A DNA stretch of 64,000 nt from Hypericum androsaemum (Eukaryota > Streptophyta > Magnoliopsida > Malpighiales > Hypericaceae): NCBI GenBank assembly GCA_963995505.1, contig OZ023192.1:10399001-10463000 (forward strand), written 5' to 3'. The notes beneath the pieces are model-generated. The model was not told where the DNA came from, searched no databases, and saw only the letters and a program-made list of their open reading frames with translations. This document shows, piece after piece, positions 34,540 to 47,097 of this stretch. The first letter of the stretch is position 1. Each line of letters starts with the position of its first letter. Position numbers and translations under genes: made by a program.

Positions 34540-37500
34540 TCAGCTAGACGATGCAGCATCCGCGAGGTTGGTCAGGAGTATGACAACATCATGCGATGAT
34601 CCAAGCAAGTAGCGAGCACTGGATCGCTTGCGCGACACGGCGCATGAGAAGTAGTTGTCGCCTCTGAGGTCGAGCACCGAGGAGCCTTCCCGCTGCGGCA
34701 CGTTGTTGTGGTGAACCACCGGTCGCCAAGCGGCATTCCCGTGGTTTCTCCTCTCCAGAGTCGATAGCGACCGCTGTTTCCTCAGGTGAGCCTTGGAGCC
34801 GGTCCTACTAGGGGGCGGTTTGGCGGGTTCAGGCGTGAGCGGCATCCGGGGGATTAGCAACTCACTTGGAAGCTCTGGCTCAAAGAATGTGTAGATGTCT
34901 TCATCCTGAAAGCAGTTAGTCCATGTCAGAATTCGCCAATGACAGATGGTGTCCAACTAAAAACTAATAAGATTGTTCTAATTGTTATGATCTTCAACTA
35001 AAATAAAAACTTTAATACAATGATTATGTGGATCTTTCATACTAGTAAACAATTCCATCACACTTGTAACTAACGATGTGATAATTTCAACACGTCCCCA
35101 CAAACGAAGCCTATTGAAGTTTGCACTGACTTTGACTTCGCAACGTGCCATAATCCGGGGGTCGTGTGAAGACTACAATGGACCACGAGTTTTGTAAGAA
35201 AAAATGACTCTGATAACATGTTCAAATCTCTATATACAACCCTGTTATGTGGGGAAACACGTACCAAAGGCGCAAGAAAGAAAGTGGCTAAAGAGGACAT
35301 CGTGGCTTGTTCTAATTAGGAGACTTCGTTACCTAATTGTTATTTCCAAATTCCATTATTTGTTTCCGTTAGAGGATTACCTCTATTTAGGCTAGCTTAA
35401 GTACTTTTTCTATTCCGTTTGATTTCGTTTCCTATTCGAATTGTAAGCGTTGGCTATATAGAGCTAATGTGACCTAGAGTTTCATCATCAAGAAATAAAA
35501 TAAGAAGTTCCCCCTCTACCTCTTCTTCTTCTACACTTCGTAAGATGTCACCACAGGGAAGAAGGGTCGAAACTCTCGGCCTGCTCCCTCCCATGGGTAC
35601 AACCTGCGGAACAATCCAGCTCCTTCCAAACCCAAAGTCTTAAGGCAAAAGGTTGGTGAATTTCTTTTGGCACTTGTTGAGTTAACCTCAGTATGGTATC
35701 AGAGTCAATTGCTATTACGAGACACATAGTCTATCCTTGTCCTTGCACCCCAATGTCATAGCATATTGGCAAAGTCAAAAACCGTTCAAACTTTCATCAT
35801 TTTTCAACAACAAAACATTTGATTGGCAGAGTTGAAAATTAATTCAATATAGTAAATGAAACAAAACGTAGCATTAACGACCATATGATTTTTAAGCCGT
35901 GGACTACTAAGATAAGCATATACCTTTCCTAGAAAGTGGCCAACACAAAGAACGTAGTCGATCGGACCCTTCATGCCTCTGTTGTGAACTATTTCTCCTA
36001 AAATTCGATCAATTGCTGCACCCTGTTGTGATGAACGAAGCAGAGGAACAAGGACAAACGCATTACTATTCCGAGCCGTCGAAATGCTGTACCTGCAGAT
36101 CCCTGATTGAGACAATAAGACACTCACCTTGGTCACACCGACTGCTCGAACCTCAACGGACCGGCTTCCTTGGACAACGTCGAGTGCTGCATTGGAGATT
36201 GGGCCTGTCCAGAGATGCTGCAGCATGTCCCTTGCCTGAAGTCGTCCGAATTCGATATCTGTGTACTTGCACAAACATAACAAAATGTTGGATAAGCATG
36301 CAACGTTCCTAAAACGTACATCCGAGCTAAGAAGAAACCATAGGGCAGAAAAGTGGATGCAAACCTGCGTACTTGTAGTTCCATACAAGAGATGTTTCGC
36401 GGACCTCAAAATGGGATCGAGGAGTTCTTTCTGTAAAATACTCGAAAACATTCTGAAAATCATGAATAAGATCACAAGTTTAGGCTCTAAAGGATCTCAC
36501 CAAGTAAGGTACTAACTTGCTTCAGTTATGTATATGAACCTTGACACTGTCAACCCAATCCATGTTCAGATTCTCCGGCATCGTTGTCATCCATTCGCCG
36601 GATGTAGGACGCAGGAACATCCCGTTCTCGCCTGCCAACCACATCTTGAATTCCCCAAAGTTCTGCGCGAGAAACGACCGTGATCAGCTTCTCAGTAAGT
36701 ATCAAATGGGAAATTATAATATATCAGGCTACATTACATTGTCCAGGACATTTCTATCACTTCCACTGAGGACAACAATTGTTGTCTTCTCATCACCGGA
36801 AAGAATCTTAAGCGGTTCTTTCAATTCGCTGTGCAATGTGGGTTCTAGTTCTTTTATCTGACTTCTCCTCCGGCCAAGGGCATCGTCCACTGGTTCAGTT
36901 AACGTCGCATTGAAACCCTGTAAAACATGCAAGTACAGAGTGAAAACAACGAGCGTTGTGAAGAAATAGAAGCATAAAGAGACGTATAAGAGAGAGTTTA
37001 CCAGTATAAGCAAACGGTTGCTTGATTGCAAGTATCTTTCAACTGCATCTTTGATTGGAAGTGCAGGTGGAATCTGTGTTGTTCTTAGTTGAGCTTCGAC
37101 AATGGTATCGTTAAGTTCGCTGCATTAAGACGATACGCAAAGGAATGGATCACCAACTATGATGGTTATCAACACATGATGGTTTCACACACACAATTAG
37201 ATTTCATTGGTGGAGACAGGTTCAATATTAATGACGATGCAAGGATCGGAAAATGAGAGCAGCGATCGGGCCGAGTTATGATTTGTTCACCTTGGTTCTT
37301 AAGGTATTATACGGGAAACAGACCAAGGAACATCATAATACAACAAGTACCTGACAAAAGTTGCAGCCCACTCCTGTGATGTGTGAGTAGTCACATGCAT
37401 GAAGTTATGATGGTGCCTCTTTTCTCGTTCTTCGGCCGGCATGTTCAGAGCATAGCCGATCGAGGCAGCAACTTCTGTGATATTCCATGGATTGACCAGG

Positions 37501-40500
37501 ATAGCCCCAGCTCCAAGAGATTGTGCTGCACCTGCAAACTAATGATGAACGTAAAGATTAGATTACATGCTACTTGTCACGGAACTCGCACAACCCTCTA
37601 CTTACGATATACTATTTGAAGAATACTTCTTATGACATACGGATTGGATATGCTATCAGGTATCTACTATCTCAAAAGCTTTGTAGCAGGAAATGAGGTA
37701 AGAAAGTATTCCGGAATTTTGTTGAAGTTGTGCCCTGAAATAGGGAAAAACTTGGTAAAAGGCGAATGGTTCGATACCTCACTAAGGATGAGGACGCCTT
37801 TCTTGGATGCTTGGCAGGCAACAAACTCATAGCTGACAAGATTCATTCCGTCCCTCAATGAAGTTACTAGGGCCACATCTGTTTCCATATCAAAAGGTTC
37901 AATTCACACAGTCCAACTTGCATCACAGGAGCCACAGAAAACACGGGCTAAATTATACGAGTCTATCACGTTGAACTTTCGGAGGGATACTTCTTAAGAA
38001 GTTCAATGGTCCAATACCTGTGACAGCATATAGAGCACATAAGGCGTGAAAGTCGAGTGATCGATCCTGAAAGAGGAAAAACAATGCTTTAGAATCCTTA
38101 ACATAGTGCGTGTATTTTCAAAGGCTACTCGAGAGATAATTTCACGAAAATTAGTGCTGTGCTGTGTTATCTGTGTAGAGGTAGGTAATGTGTCAAACCA
38201 GATGGTGAATGGGAACTGCTGTAAGTGTTCCAAATCTTCCATTGATGCGGCCGACAATCTCATGTACTTGGCTGGTGAGCTTTTGATCTGTCGAAAAGAT
38301 AAGAAATTGTTACAATCTCATCAAGTTGTAGACTGGCTGTTCTTGGATGATCAAAACTGCAAGTTCCTAAAGAGAAATAATAATGGATTCTTCTTTTAAG
38401 TACACAAAAAACCGCTCTGCTTCCGAATTAGAATGGACCATGCTGTGGGAAAGAACAGCTGAAGCTATATCAGCTTCAGAAGTATAAGCCATAAAACATG
38501 AAAATTGAATTTTTTTTTTTGGCTTCACAAAATGCAGTTAGTTAAAGACATTACAAGAACAATCCTAGGAAAGCTCATTATCAGTTGGATAGTTACATTC
38601 TGGAACGTCTGTTCTTGTCGGAACAGCTATTTGCAGCAAAACAACTTGGTCGCGCCATTCTGGATTCTCCTCGAGGAACTCTTCAAAAGCCAAAATCTTC
38701 TGTGGAATACCCTTAATCATATCAAGGCGATCGACACCCAGCATTACCTGCAAATACATTGCCGGTCTAATTATGAACAATAGATGCATTACTTTTTTCA
38801 CAATCACTGATAGGACAAAGGGTCCTTGTAAGAAAGGATTGTACTGAACAAGCTTTAATTGTTCATTGCAGCTGAGACACATAAAGAACATACCGACAGC
38901 ACTAACCTTTCTGCTTCCGAGTCTTGCTTTCAGTTCTATCATGTGCTCCTGGACTTGAGGGAGTTCTAGAGCTCGGATGAAGCGCTCAGAATCTATCCCG
39001 ATAGGAAACTGTAGTTTCAATCACTCGAAACCAAAAACATCGGCATCATGAGGTGACAATCAAGGTTTACATATCTAATCAGCATATCATATGCTGGTAC
39101 ATAAATAATGAAAGAAAAGCCAAATAGGCAGACAGAGCACGTACAGCGGCAACACGAGTCAGCTTCCCCTGATCCTCCACTCCTTCAGGCGTACCCTCAA
39201 GACCGAGGATACGAGTACAGGCACTGACAAAATGCCTTGCGTAGTCATACGTGTGGAACCTGGAGATATAGGCACCAAGTATAGAAGTAGAATCTCATCT
39301 TCAGGCAAATTAAAATCTTCTACCAAAATATTGATCAATATTAAACAATGTACATAACTAACAGACTCATCATGCAATCTTTTCAGAGTTCCACTTTTAA
39401 GACATCTTCTGAAAACCGAATAAAGGAGGACCTATGATGGATTAAAAGTGTTGCAACAAAACTGACTGCAGACTCATCGAGGACTCACCCTACTAAATCA
39501 GCAGCAAGAACCGATCTCAACAGTTCTGTACGCGATGGCAGCATCCTGTGTATTTCTGAAGAAGGGAAAGGCGTGTGTAGAAACCACCCGACTTTCATAT
39601 TGCTGTTGTATTCCTTGAGGCATTTGGGAAGGAACATCAAATGGTAATCATGGCACCAAACAACATCACCCTCAAGGTAATGTTGGTTGACAACATCAGC
39701 AAACATTTGATTAGCCTTCTTGTATGCATTGAACTGGGACTGGAAACTACGGGTGGTAGCGAGACGGTCTTCATGCGGGAGTCCGAGGTAATGGAAAAGA
39801 GGCCATAACATGTTGTTGCAGTAACCATTGTAATACTGGTGGACCACATCTTCATCTAGGAAAACTGGAATGCACCGCTGCAAACCATAGAGCCAATTAA
39901 GTAAACAAAGAAGGACTTATAATCATCACGTCAGGTCAGAGGATCAGATGCCGAATGCAAATGAGGCGGGAACTTCAAACCTTTTCGGCTAAAGCCTCTG
40001 TTAATGCCTTCTGTCCAGGTTCATCAGGTACATTTACACCAGCCCAACCAATCCACCTAGTATCAAACTCTTTAACACCTTTTAAGCACATACACAATGA
40101 TTAGGTACTTGATCGTCGTATTCGCATATAGAACAGCATGAATCAGAGCTAATGTGCAGCAGCATGACTCACCCAGTAATGCACTGACAAGACCGCCGAC
40201 ACTAATCTCAAGATGCCACGAATTGTCGGCTTTCCTAACTGCAGAGACGGGCAGCCTGTTTGCAACAACCAAAAGGCGTTGCTTCGGAAGCCTCCCGTCT
40301 TTCGTATCTAATCCGTCAGCTCCTTCTGGCAGCTCTTCCTGCTTAAGGAAATCAAAGCTATCGACATCAGGCGCGAACGGATCATTTCCAAAAGGCTCAG
40401 CATCCTTGCTGCTATCCCCTGCCTCCTCATTCTGATTCGAAAACCGGTTCGATCTACGCAGCTCCCTATCGTTCATTAGCCTTTGGACTCTACTGCGAGG

Positions 40501-40539
40501 CGTGCCAGGATTCGGAACATACATGTTCCCCGTAGGCAT
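34540..40539 (-). CDS. TPS1: Class I alpha,alpha-trehalose-phosphate synthase (TPS1 type), 17 exons
   Basis: Cytosolic enzyme making trehalose-6-phosphate from UDP-glucose and glucose-6-phosphate, a sugar-status signal. Exons (high to low): 40539-40173, 40078-39981, 39877-39489, 39259-39145, 39008-38907, 38747-38597, 38287-38199, 38066-38018, 37878-37778, 37538-37351, 37119-37002, 36917-36738, 36662-36540, 36452-36365, 36258-36128, 36022-35924, 34905-34540. All phases agree and give 917 residues (Arabidopsis TPS1 about 940). Seen: the N-terminal autoinhibitory-type extension ([18 protein letters not shown]); GT20 motifs [41 protein letters not shown] and [11 protein letters not shown]; and a TPP-like domain where FNATLTEPV replaces the catalytic DxDxT, as in class I proteins, so no phosphatase activity is expected. 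An AG 15 bp upstream of the ATG suggests a 5'-UTR intron. Confidence 0.95.
35308..35706 (+). mobile_element. Copia-type LTR plus primer-binding site in the last TPS intron
   Basis: LTR from TGTTCTAATTAGGAG to GAGTTAACCTCA (383 bp), with a TATA-like GGCTATATAGAG near 35450. It is followed by TGGTATCAGAGTC (35694-35706), which matches the initiator-Met tRNA primer site. No gag or second LTR follows, so it is a truncated 5' end. It lies antisense to the TPS gene in the 1.0-kb intron between exons 16 and 17. Confidence 0.7.
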
Positions 40540-41660
40540 TGGCACTAAAAATCCTGCAATTCGCAACGATGGTCAGCGGATTGGAGCTGCATTACACCCT
40601 CAGACCACTACGCTGTCCTTCATAAACATCGAAACACATGATTCGGTATATTACAATCTCCGAGCGCTCGCTACTAACGATATGGTAATCTCTAACACAA
40701 TACAGCAAAAATTGAACTGACCCAATAAGGATCATTGCAGAATACAACAATCCAACATTGCAAAAACCCAAATCAGCAGCATAATTCTCAAAAAAAAGAA
40801 ACAGAAAATTAAAAGAGATTACATGGAAAAGTCCACGTTACGTACTTATCGATCACTAAGAAGAAGAAAAAAAGCCCAAGAAAGCAAAAAATAAAACGAA
40901 AAATATTGTATACCGGTTTATAGAAGGAAGCAGATCTCCTGGGTCATTTAATTTAAGAAAGGAAAGTGGTGAAATGAAACGAAAAAAAAAAAGGAAGATG
41001 AAGTGGCATAATCTGTTCATATTCGAATAAAAAGGGATAAATATCTTAAAAATTAAAAATTAAATAAAAGGGCTAAATATGGAATGCAAGTTGGCCAACC
41101 GATATTTTAGGGGTTGTGGTCAGTAGGAGAGCTCTTAGTGAAGCAATCGACAAAAAAAAATCTGTATCATAACAAGAAACACAAAAAGTGGGATTTTGTT
41201 GGATATCATACAATTTTGTGTTCTATGGATGTGGTACGTGTAGACATTAGCTTGTTTTTGCCATGCAGAGGAAGTGGCATCTTACAACCAAAAAAAAATC
41301 TTCAGTTGAATTCGAACAAACTCGGAGATCAAAGTGGGTCGTTCTCTGTGTTGTTTAAAAAAAATATTGGGGAGAAGACAACAAAGACACTAAAGATAAA
41401 TCATTTTCGTTTAATAGAATCACGGAAAACATGAGTAATTTTTATGTCCGGACTCCTCCCGGATGACATTTGGTAGGGATAATACGCCAAAAAAAATATT
41501 CTTCAGGTGGTCCAAGAATGGAAATGTTCTTCAAGTTTTTTTTAAAGTAGTAGAATTAGCTAGCTATAGTGTAATTTTACACCTCAAAGAACTAAATTGT
41601 GTACATTCTATAAAAAAGAAGAAGAACTAAATTGTGTGGTCCATATCATAGTTTTTTTTT
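40540..41660. other. 5' UTR and promoter region of the TPS gene
   Basis: On the minus strand, TTGCAG just before the start exon looks like a 5'-UTR acceptor, and a TATA-like CTATAAACC lies at about 40917-40925. These are weak signals. A CT-rich minus-strand stretch (40970-41000) is compatible with a plant 5' leader. No other gene is supported; the plus frame 41114-41434 is chance. Confidence 0.4.
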
Positions 41661-42385
41661 GGAATAAAGGCCGGATAAGTTCCTCTACTTGCACAAAAGG
41701 GCCACATAAGCCTTTGTACTCTAAAGTGGCTCACATAAGTCGCTGTACTTGCACAAAAGGGTCACATAAACCCATGTACTTCTCTAAATGGGTCAAATAA
41801 CACCCTGATAGCATATTTCCGATCACCGGTGACACGTTCTCAGCTGACGTGGCGTCCTTGTCATAAAAAATATGCCACGTAAGATTTAAGTTCCTATTTA
41901 ATTCTATGACTTAACTAAAAATTTCGAGTTCGAACATTTAAATATTAAAATTTATTAGATCATTAGATACCATATCCAGCTAAATAGATTGTAAATATTA
42001 ACACACTCTATTTTTTTAAAAGTATCGCTACTAGTACGTTGGCTTATGGATATGACATGGCCGAAAATTGGTACATTTCTGAGTCAATAATCTAACTCGG
42101 TGCTTGTTCTTGTTAATTTTGGATTAGATTAATTTAGAAACTTTAATTTCTAGGTAGTTTTTTAGGATAAATCATAGATTTCCAGCTGACGTGGCATATT
42201 TTTTAAGACAAAGATGCCACATCAGCTGATGACGTGTAACCGGTGACCGAAAAAATACTATCGATATGTTATTTGACCCATTTAGAGAAATACATGGGCT
42301 TATGTAGCCTTTTTAGCCACTTTCAAGTATAGGAGCTTATGTGGCCCTTTTGTGCAAATAGAAGAGCTTATTTGACCTTTATTCC
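41661..42385. mobile_element. Mutator-type MITE with TIRs over 200 bp
   Basis: Left arm GGAATAAAGGCCGGATAAGT and inverted right arm GGAATAAAGGTCAAATAAGC. The arms match inward for more than 200 bp (CTCTAAATGGGTCAAATAAC, TCACCGGT.ACACGT, AGCTGACGTGGC), leaving a loop of about 270 bp. It is flanked by nine T on the left and eight T on the right, consistent with a target duplication in poly-T. It holds no coding frame. Confidence 0.8.
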
Positions 42386-43524
42386 TTTTTTTTCCATTCA
42401 TATGATACTGGTTGGTTTGACTCATCGAATTCATTGAATTATAACTAATAGCATAGCTAGAAATTTGGACACGTGTTTAGTAATTTTTGAATTTCATTAA
42501 AATGAACAAAATATTCAGATTCTCTTTGGTTCTAAATTGAAGCTTTCTTGCAATTAGGAACACATTCATAATTACAAGATTCTAAACATGAATAAATTTA
42601 TATTAAGTTATTATACTTATTGTAGTGCACGCAACTTCTTTTTCATATATTCGTCACAAGATTGTAATAGAAGTTATGATTGTCCTTACTCATGATTTTT
42701 TAATCAAAATAAGGATGATTTTCATAGCTAAAAATTAAGAGGATTTGAGAAAGAGTTTCATTGGAAACAACTCAACATTCTTTTCTAGTCATGGCCCCTC
42801 CCTCCCGTCACCCTCATCCTTCCGCCATGGCTCTCCCAATCTACACACTTTCTTGCATATGCACATAAGGACAAAATCCATTATGCGCGAGTTCATCAAT
42901 TACAGTTTAACGCTTACACTTTTTTACTCTTTTAAGTAAGGACAATAATAATATCATTCTCGAGAAGAGGTTTTGCAAAAATCTGATTTTTCAAAGAGGA
43001 AACTTACAAAAACTTTTTCTTTGCAAAATCAATGACAAACTAGGATATAACTTCATACGGTTCTAATACCAATAAAGGGTCTATGAAATTATGAACATAT
43101 TCATAATTATAGGAATCATAAACATGAACAAATTCATATTAAGTCAATAACATAAATACCTGTTGTAGCTTAGACAACTTCCTCTTTGCAGGTTCGTCTC
43201 CAGATCATAATGAAAGTTCATCACTGGTCGTACTTTCTCATGATCTTATGATCGAAGTAAGGATGATTAACAACCTAAAAGTCAAGAGAATTTGAGAGAG
43301 AATTTCTTTGGAAAGAACTATACTTTATTTTGTCTTATCACACCTTGCACACACAGATCCTATAAGGAAAAACCCTTTCTTCCTTTTTTATGTGTGAGGG
43401 GGAGTTACAAAAGTAACCCCTATTTATGTGTCCGGAGAGAAGTTACCAATGTAACTCCCCTTACACCCTCATCTACCTTCCTTAATAATCTCCGATTTAT
43501 TAGGGAGGGGTTATAGGATAAGAA
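42386..43524. repeat. Intergenic, with a diverged direct repeat of about 280 bp
   Basis: 42546-42830 and 43085-43370 are related in the same orientation (ACATTCATAATTA, AAACATGAA.AAATT.ATATT, AAGGATGATT, AGA..ATTTGAGA.AGA.TTTC). They could be LTRs of a small retroelement, but the roughly 250-bp spacer has no primer site or polypurine tract I can defend. No gene seen. Confidence 0.5.
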
Positions 43525-44044
43525 CAATGTTTTCAAAATCGAACTTGGAATGACTAAAAAATCTTCAATTTTTTGGTTCATTGGTCCATCCAGTCGGACC
43601 ACCGGTCAGACCAAAATATTTTCTTTTATACTAATAATTACTAAAAAAGGTAAAATAAATATAATTTATCATAAAAATTATAAATATCAAATTAATTAAA
43701 ATATTCACCAACTTTGGTATTAAATTTATCTAAGAAAAATCTTCGAACATTAATTTAACAAGTCTAGAACTATATGAAGATGATGATATGAGTTTTTTTT
43801 GTTTTGACATATTAGTCAAATTTGCTTGACTTAGTTGACATATTATCAAAAATATTATTTAAAAAATAAGTTTATTGTGATCCAAAGATGAAGTGCACGC
43901 TCCGAGTGTGGAAGAGTAATCTTTGTTCTAAATTAAATTAGATAAAATAGAAAAAAATACTTAGAAAAAATATACCAGGGATTGGTCCTAGGTAAGTAGT
44001 CAGCTCAGTCAAACTTCTAATCAGACTGCAGTTTTTAAAATATT
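43525..44044. mobile_element. Mutator-type MITE, 520 bp, perfect 9-bp TSD
   Basis: Identical 9-bp direct repeats GGATAAGAA at 43516-43524 and 44045-44053 flank it. The termini are weak inverted repeats (CAATGTTTTCAAAATCGAAC, and AATATTTTAAAAACTGCAGT read inward from the right). The 9-bp duplication fits Mutator-type transposition. It is non-coding and AT-rich. Confidence 0.8.
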
Positions 44045-44153
44045 GGATAAGAATCATGGAATGAATCCCAACATAAATAATGTATCATTAGGGCCCGAAT
44101 TCGGTGGGAGCGGATTTGGTCCTAGAAGGCCAAATCCAACTAGGACCGTCCTG

Positions 44154-44396
44154 GACGATTCAATGGTTGATTTAGTTATGATTCAATGGTTCACTTAATT
44201 ATGATTCAATGGTCTACCTAGTTATGATTCAATGGTCCGTTTTTTCCCGTTCCGGATAAATCGGGGTCCGTCCCAGTTACCCAGTTACGATTCAATGGTT
44301 TACTCAGTTACGATTCAATGGTTTACTCAGTTACGATTCAATGGTTTACCCAGTTTTTATTCAATGGTTTACCCAGTTTTTATTCAATGGTTGTGG
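44154..44396 (+). repeat. Minisatellite with nine ATTCAATGG cores
   Basis: Unit about 23-25 bp (ATTCAATGGTTTACTCAGTT plus ACG). Copies run from 44157 to 44396, with one irregular gap of about 60 bp (44235-44285). The last two copies change ACG to TTT. Confidence 0.85.
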
Positions 44397-44869
44397 GCTT
44401 TCCTTCTTTATATCATTTATTGAGAACGTGTATTTAATTATGATATGCCTGAGACGTGTATTTAATTATGGTATGTCTGAATTTGTGATTATCGTATGCC
44501 CGAGTATGTAATTATGGTATGCTTAATATTTGTACACCATTTAGTGTCGGGAACGTGGATTTTTTTTAACTTTCCTTCTTTAATTATTTCCAACTTGTTA
44601 ATGAAATTTTTTAGGAAAAAGTTCAATTTCGATTCTTGTGATTATATATTTTTTGTACTATGATCCTCTGGTTCAGAAATGACTTTTTTCTGTAGTTGCA
44701 CACTTTTTTTACTTAGAGGTTCGTATCCTCCCCGAGCTAAAATCTACTCCGAACTTAAATACGACATCATTTTTCAGGTGATTTGGCACGCCACGTCAGA
44801 TTTTTAAATCCAGTTGACAATGTGAGATGTCCTAGAGAAATTTCCTAAAAAATCCCTAAAAAATTTATA

Positions 44870-45701
44870 TCCTCTCTTGGCATCCTCTCTCCTTCTTCCT
44901 CCTCTCCTCTCTTACCTCTCCTTTCCCCATGAAAATTTCAATGGGCCAAAAAAGAATCTTTCACATCTTATAGGGTTTTGGTTCTTGATTTTCATTTACT
45001 TAAATAAAACAAAAGTGTCGATGCCAACTACTTCCCAATTTCAATCTTCCCATCTTTTCTTTCATCCCCAAAGTACCAGAAGAAAAAATAATCCAATTAA
45101 CTTTGGGTTAACCAGAAAAGAACCAAAGGATAAAAAATCCCCACCATTTTCTCTCCTCAACCTTCACCCTTTGGCTTCTAGTGTATCTTTTAACCCAATT
45201 TACATAAAACCCCATAATTTGAACTAGAAAAGTCCCCCTTTTATTTCCTCTGCTTGCTTCCTCTACACTCCAACGTTAAAGTTTCCTCCAAGTTGCAACT
45301 TCAGAGGGGGTTTTTCCTTTGTGGGTTCGGGGATTTCTCTGTACTTTTGAAGGGTTTGTTCCCCAGTGGAGTTCAAGGTCTTGGGGTTCAAGAAAGCTAT
45401 TAAATTTGACACAATTTTGGTGGGTTTTGATTTGGGGGAGATTTGAGTGAGGAAATAATAAGCTTCGTGACTTTGTGACACAATTTTGTTGACTCAATTT
45501 AGGGGTTTTGTGAATTGGGGATTTTCTTGGGATTGAATCAAAAAATTGAAAACTTTGGAGAGTTGCTTGTGCTATTGTTATGCTAGAGAGGTTGGTGGTC
45601 TTTGGCCGGAGGAGAGTTGGTCTTTGAAGGTTGAAGGACGGGTGGGGTGTTTGAAGGTTGAAGGAGGGGGTGTCGTGGATGGTACAGGGAAAAAGTAGGA
45701 T
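44870..45701. other. Interior of the large element, no gene recognised
   Basis: CT-rich leader-like sequence, then open frames on both strands (44877-45227 plus, 45276-45719 minus) without known domains. A captured gene 5' region is possible; nothing identifies it. Confidence 0.35.
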
Positions 45702-45883
45702 GGGTGCGTTAGGTACCACTTCTGGACAGAACTAAAAATTCAGGACGGAATAGAACTGAAAAGGCTCACTTGTTTTAGCTGTCCTATTTTGTATTTAGTA
45801 GGTTCAGTACAAGAGTGACTATTTAGTACAGTTTTCTATTTGGTACGTATAACAGTACAGGCTGACACTTTGTTAAAGATAAA

Positions 45884-46837
45884 GACCCTATTTGTTGAAA
45901 TAGTTTAGAGGAGTAGATGGTAGATTTGGATAAATAACTGTAATCTTTCTGTTTGGCAAAAGTGTAGATTATGTAGTTTTTCAATCTACTAGTATATTAG
46001 AAAACTGTTTTGTTCTATTTTTTATTCTGAAATAGTTTACGTTGTTCTATAAAAATTTATTTGTCACGGAAAAAAATTTGATAATTACTATTCTAAATCA
46101 AATTTAGTATTTATTTACTTTGTTCAAGAACTCGAATTGGACAAACAAATTTTCTTGTAGATAATTATTAAAATGATCAATACTACTACACAAATAAAAA
46201 AATTAAAATGAATTTTAGATAAATTTAATCAGATTAAATGTAAAATTAGATAATTAAAAATATTTTTCTCTCTCTTTACAAATATTTATAAAAACATGCC
46301 TTATGCTCCTTAACAAACTCACATAATTATTATATACCCTAATACAAATTAATAATATAAATTTCTAATATTTCTGATACGATAAATTTCTCTTTCTTTA
46401 CTGTAAAATATTTTACAAGCATTCATAAATGAAATAAATAATTATATATTTTATTTATTGACTAGTCTTCACGAAAGTGTACTTTAAAAATAAATATTAG
46501 GATCGCATTTTTGTTATATCTTCAAACGAGTGCAAAAAATTATTATATTCAATAAGTTAACCTACTGACATTTATAAAAATATTTATTAGAAACATAAAT
46601 AAATCTTATATTAAATTATTATTATTTAATTTTAATAAATAATTTACATCTTTTATTTAAGCTTAAATTGTAAATTAATAATTAATTTAATCAAACATAT
46701 TCTCAATCCAATCTGCTATCTGCTCGTTGATTTTACCAAACACATTTCTCAATCTACCATCTGCTATCTGCTCTAAATCTGCTATCTGCTTTCTTCTATC
46801 TACTATCTGCTACCAATCTGTTTCGCCAAACAGGGCC
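45884..46837. mobile_element. Non-autonomous TIR element with subterminal ATCTGCT repeats
   Basis: Ends GACCCTATTTGTTGAAATAG and, inverted from the right, GGCCCTGTTTGGCGAAACAG, flanked by AAA on both sides. The right subterminal 110 bp repeats (A)TCTGCTATCTGCT at least five times. The inside is AT-rich and non-coding. The superfamily is uncertain (Harbinger or hAT). Confidence 0.6.
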
Positions 46838-47097
46838 AAAATTGTCCTTCATGACAACAAAAGGGAGTATTCATTTATTCGAAAAAATTGGTCATCACAA
46901 TTATACTAAAAAAATTTGTAGCATAAAAACCAAATGTTTGCATAAAAAATTAATATTAAAACTAAATCCTTCCAAAAAAAATCCTTACAAATTTGGATTA
47001 TGAATCCTCCATAACAAAATTATTAAAGCAGAATTCTCAAAATAGAAGTCACATTATTTTCTAGCAACTAAATTCATACCACAACCGAATAAAATAA

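Noticed and set aside
44154..44396. Possible CRISPR-like array (also 52963-53120 and 14256-14371)
   Set aside because: Repeats are head-to-tail without unique spacers and the DNA is plant nuclear; these are minisatellites.
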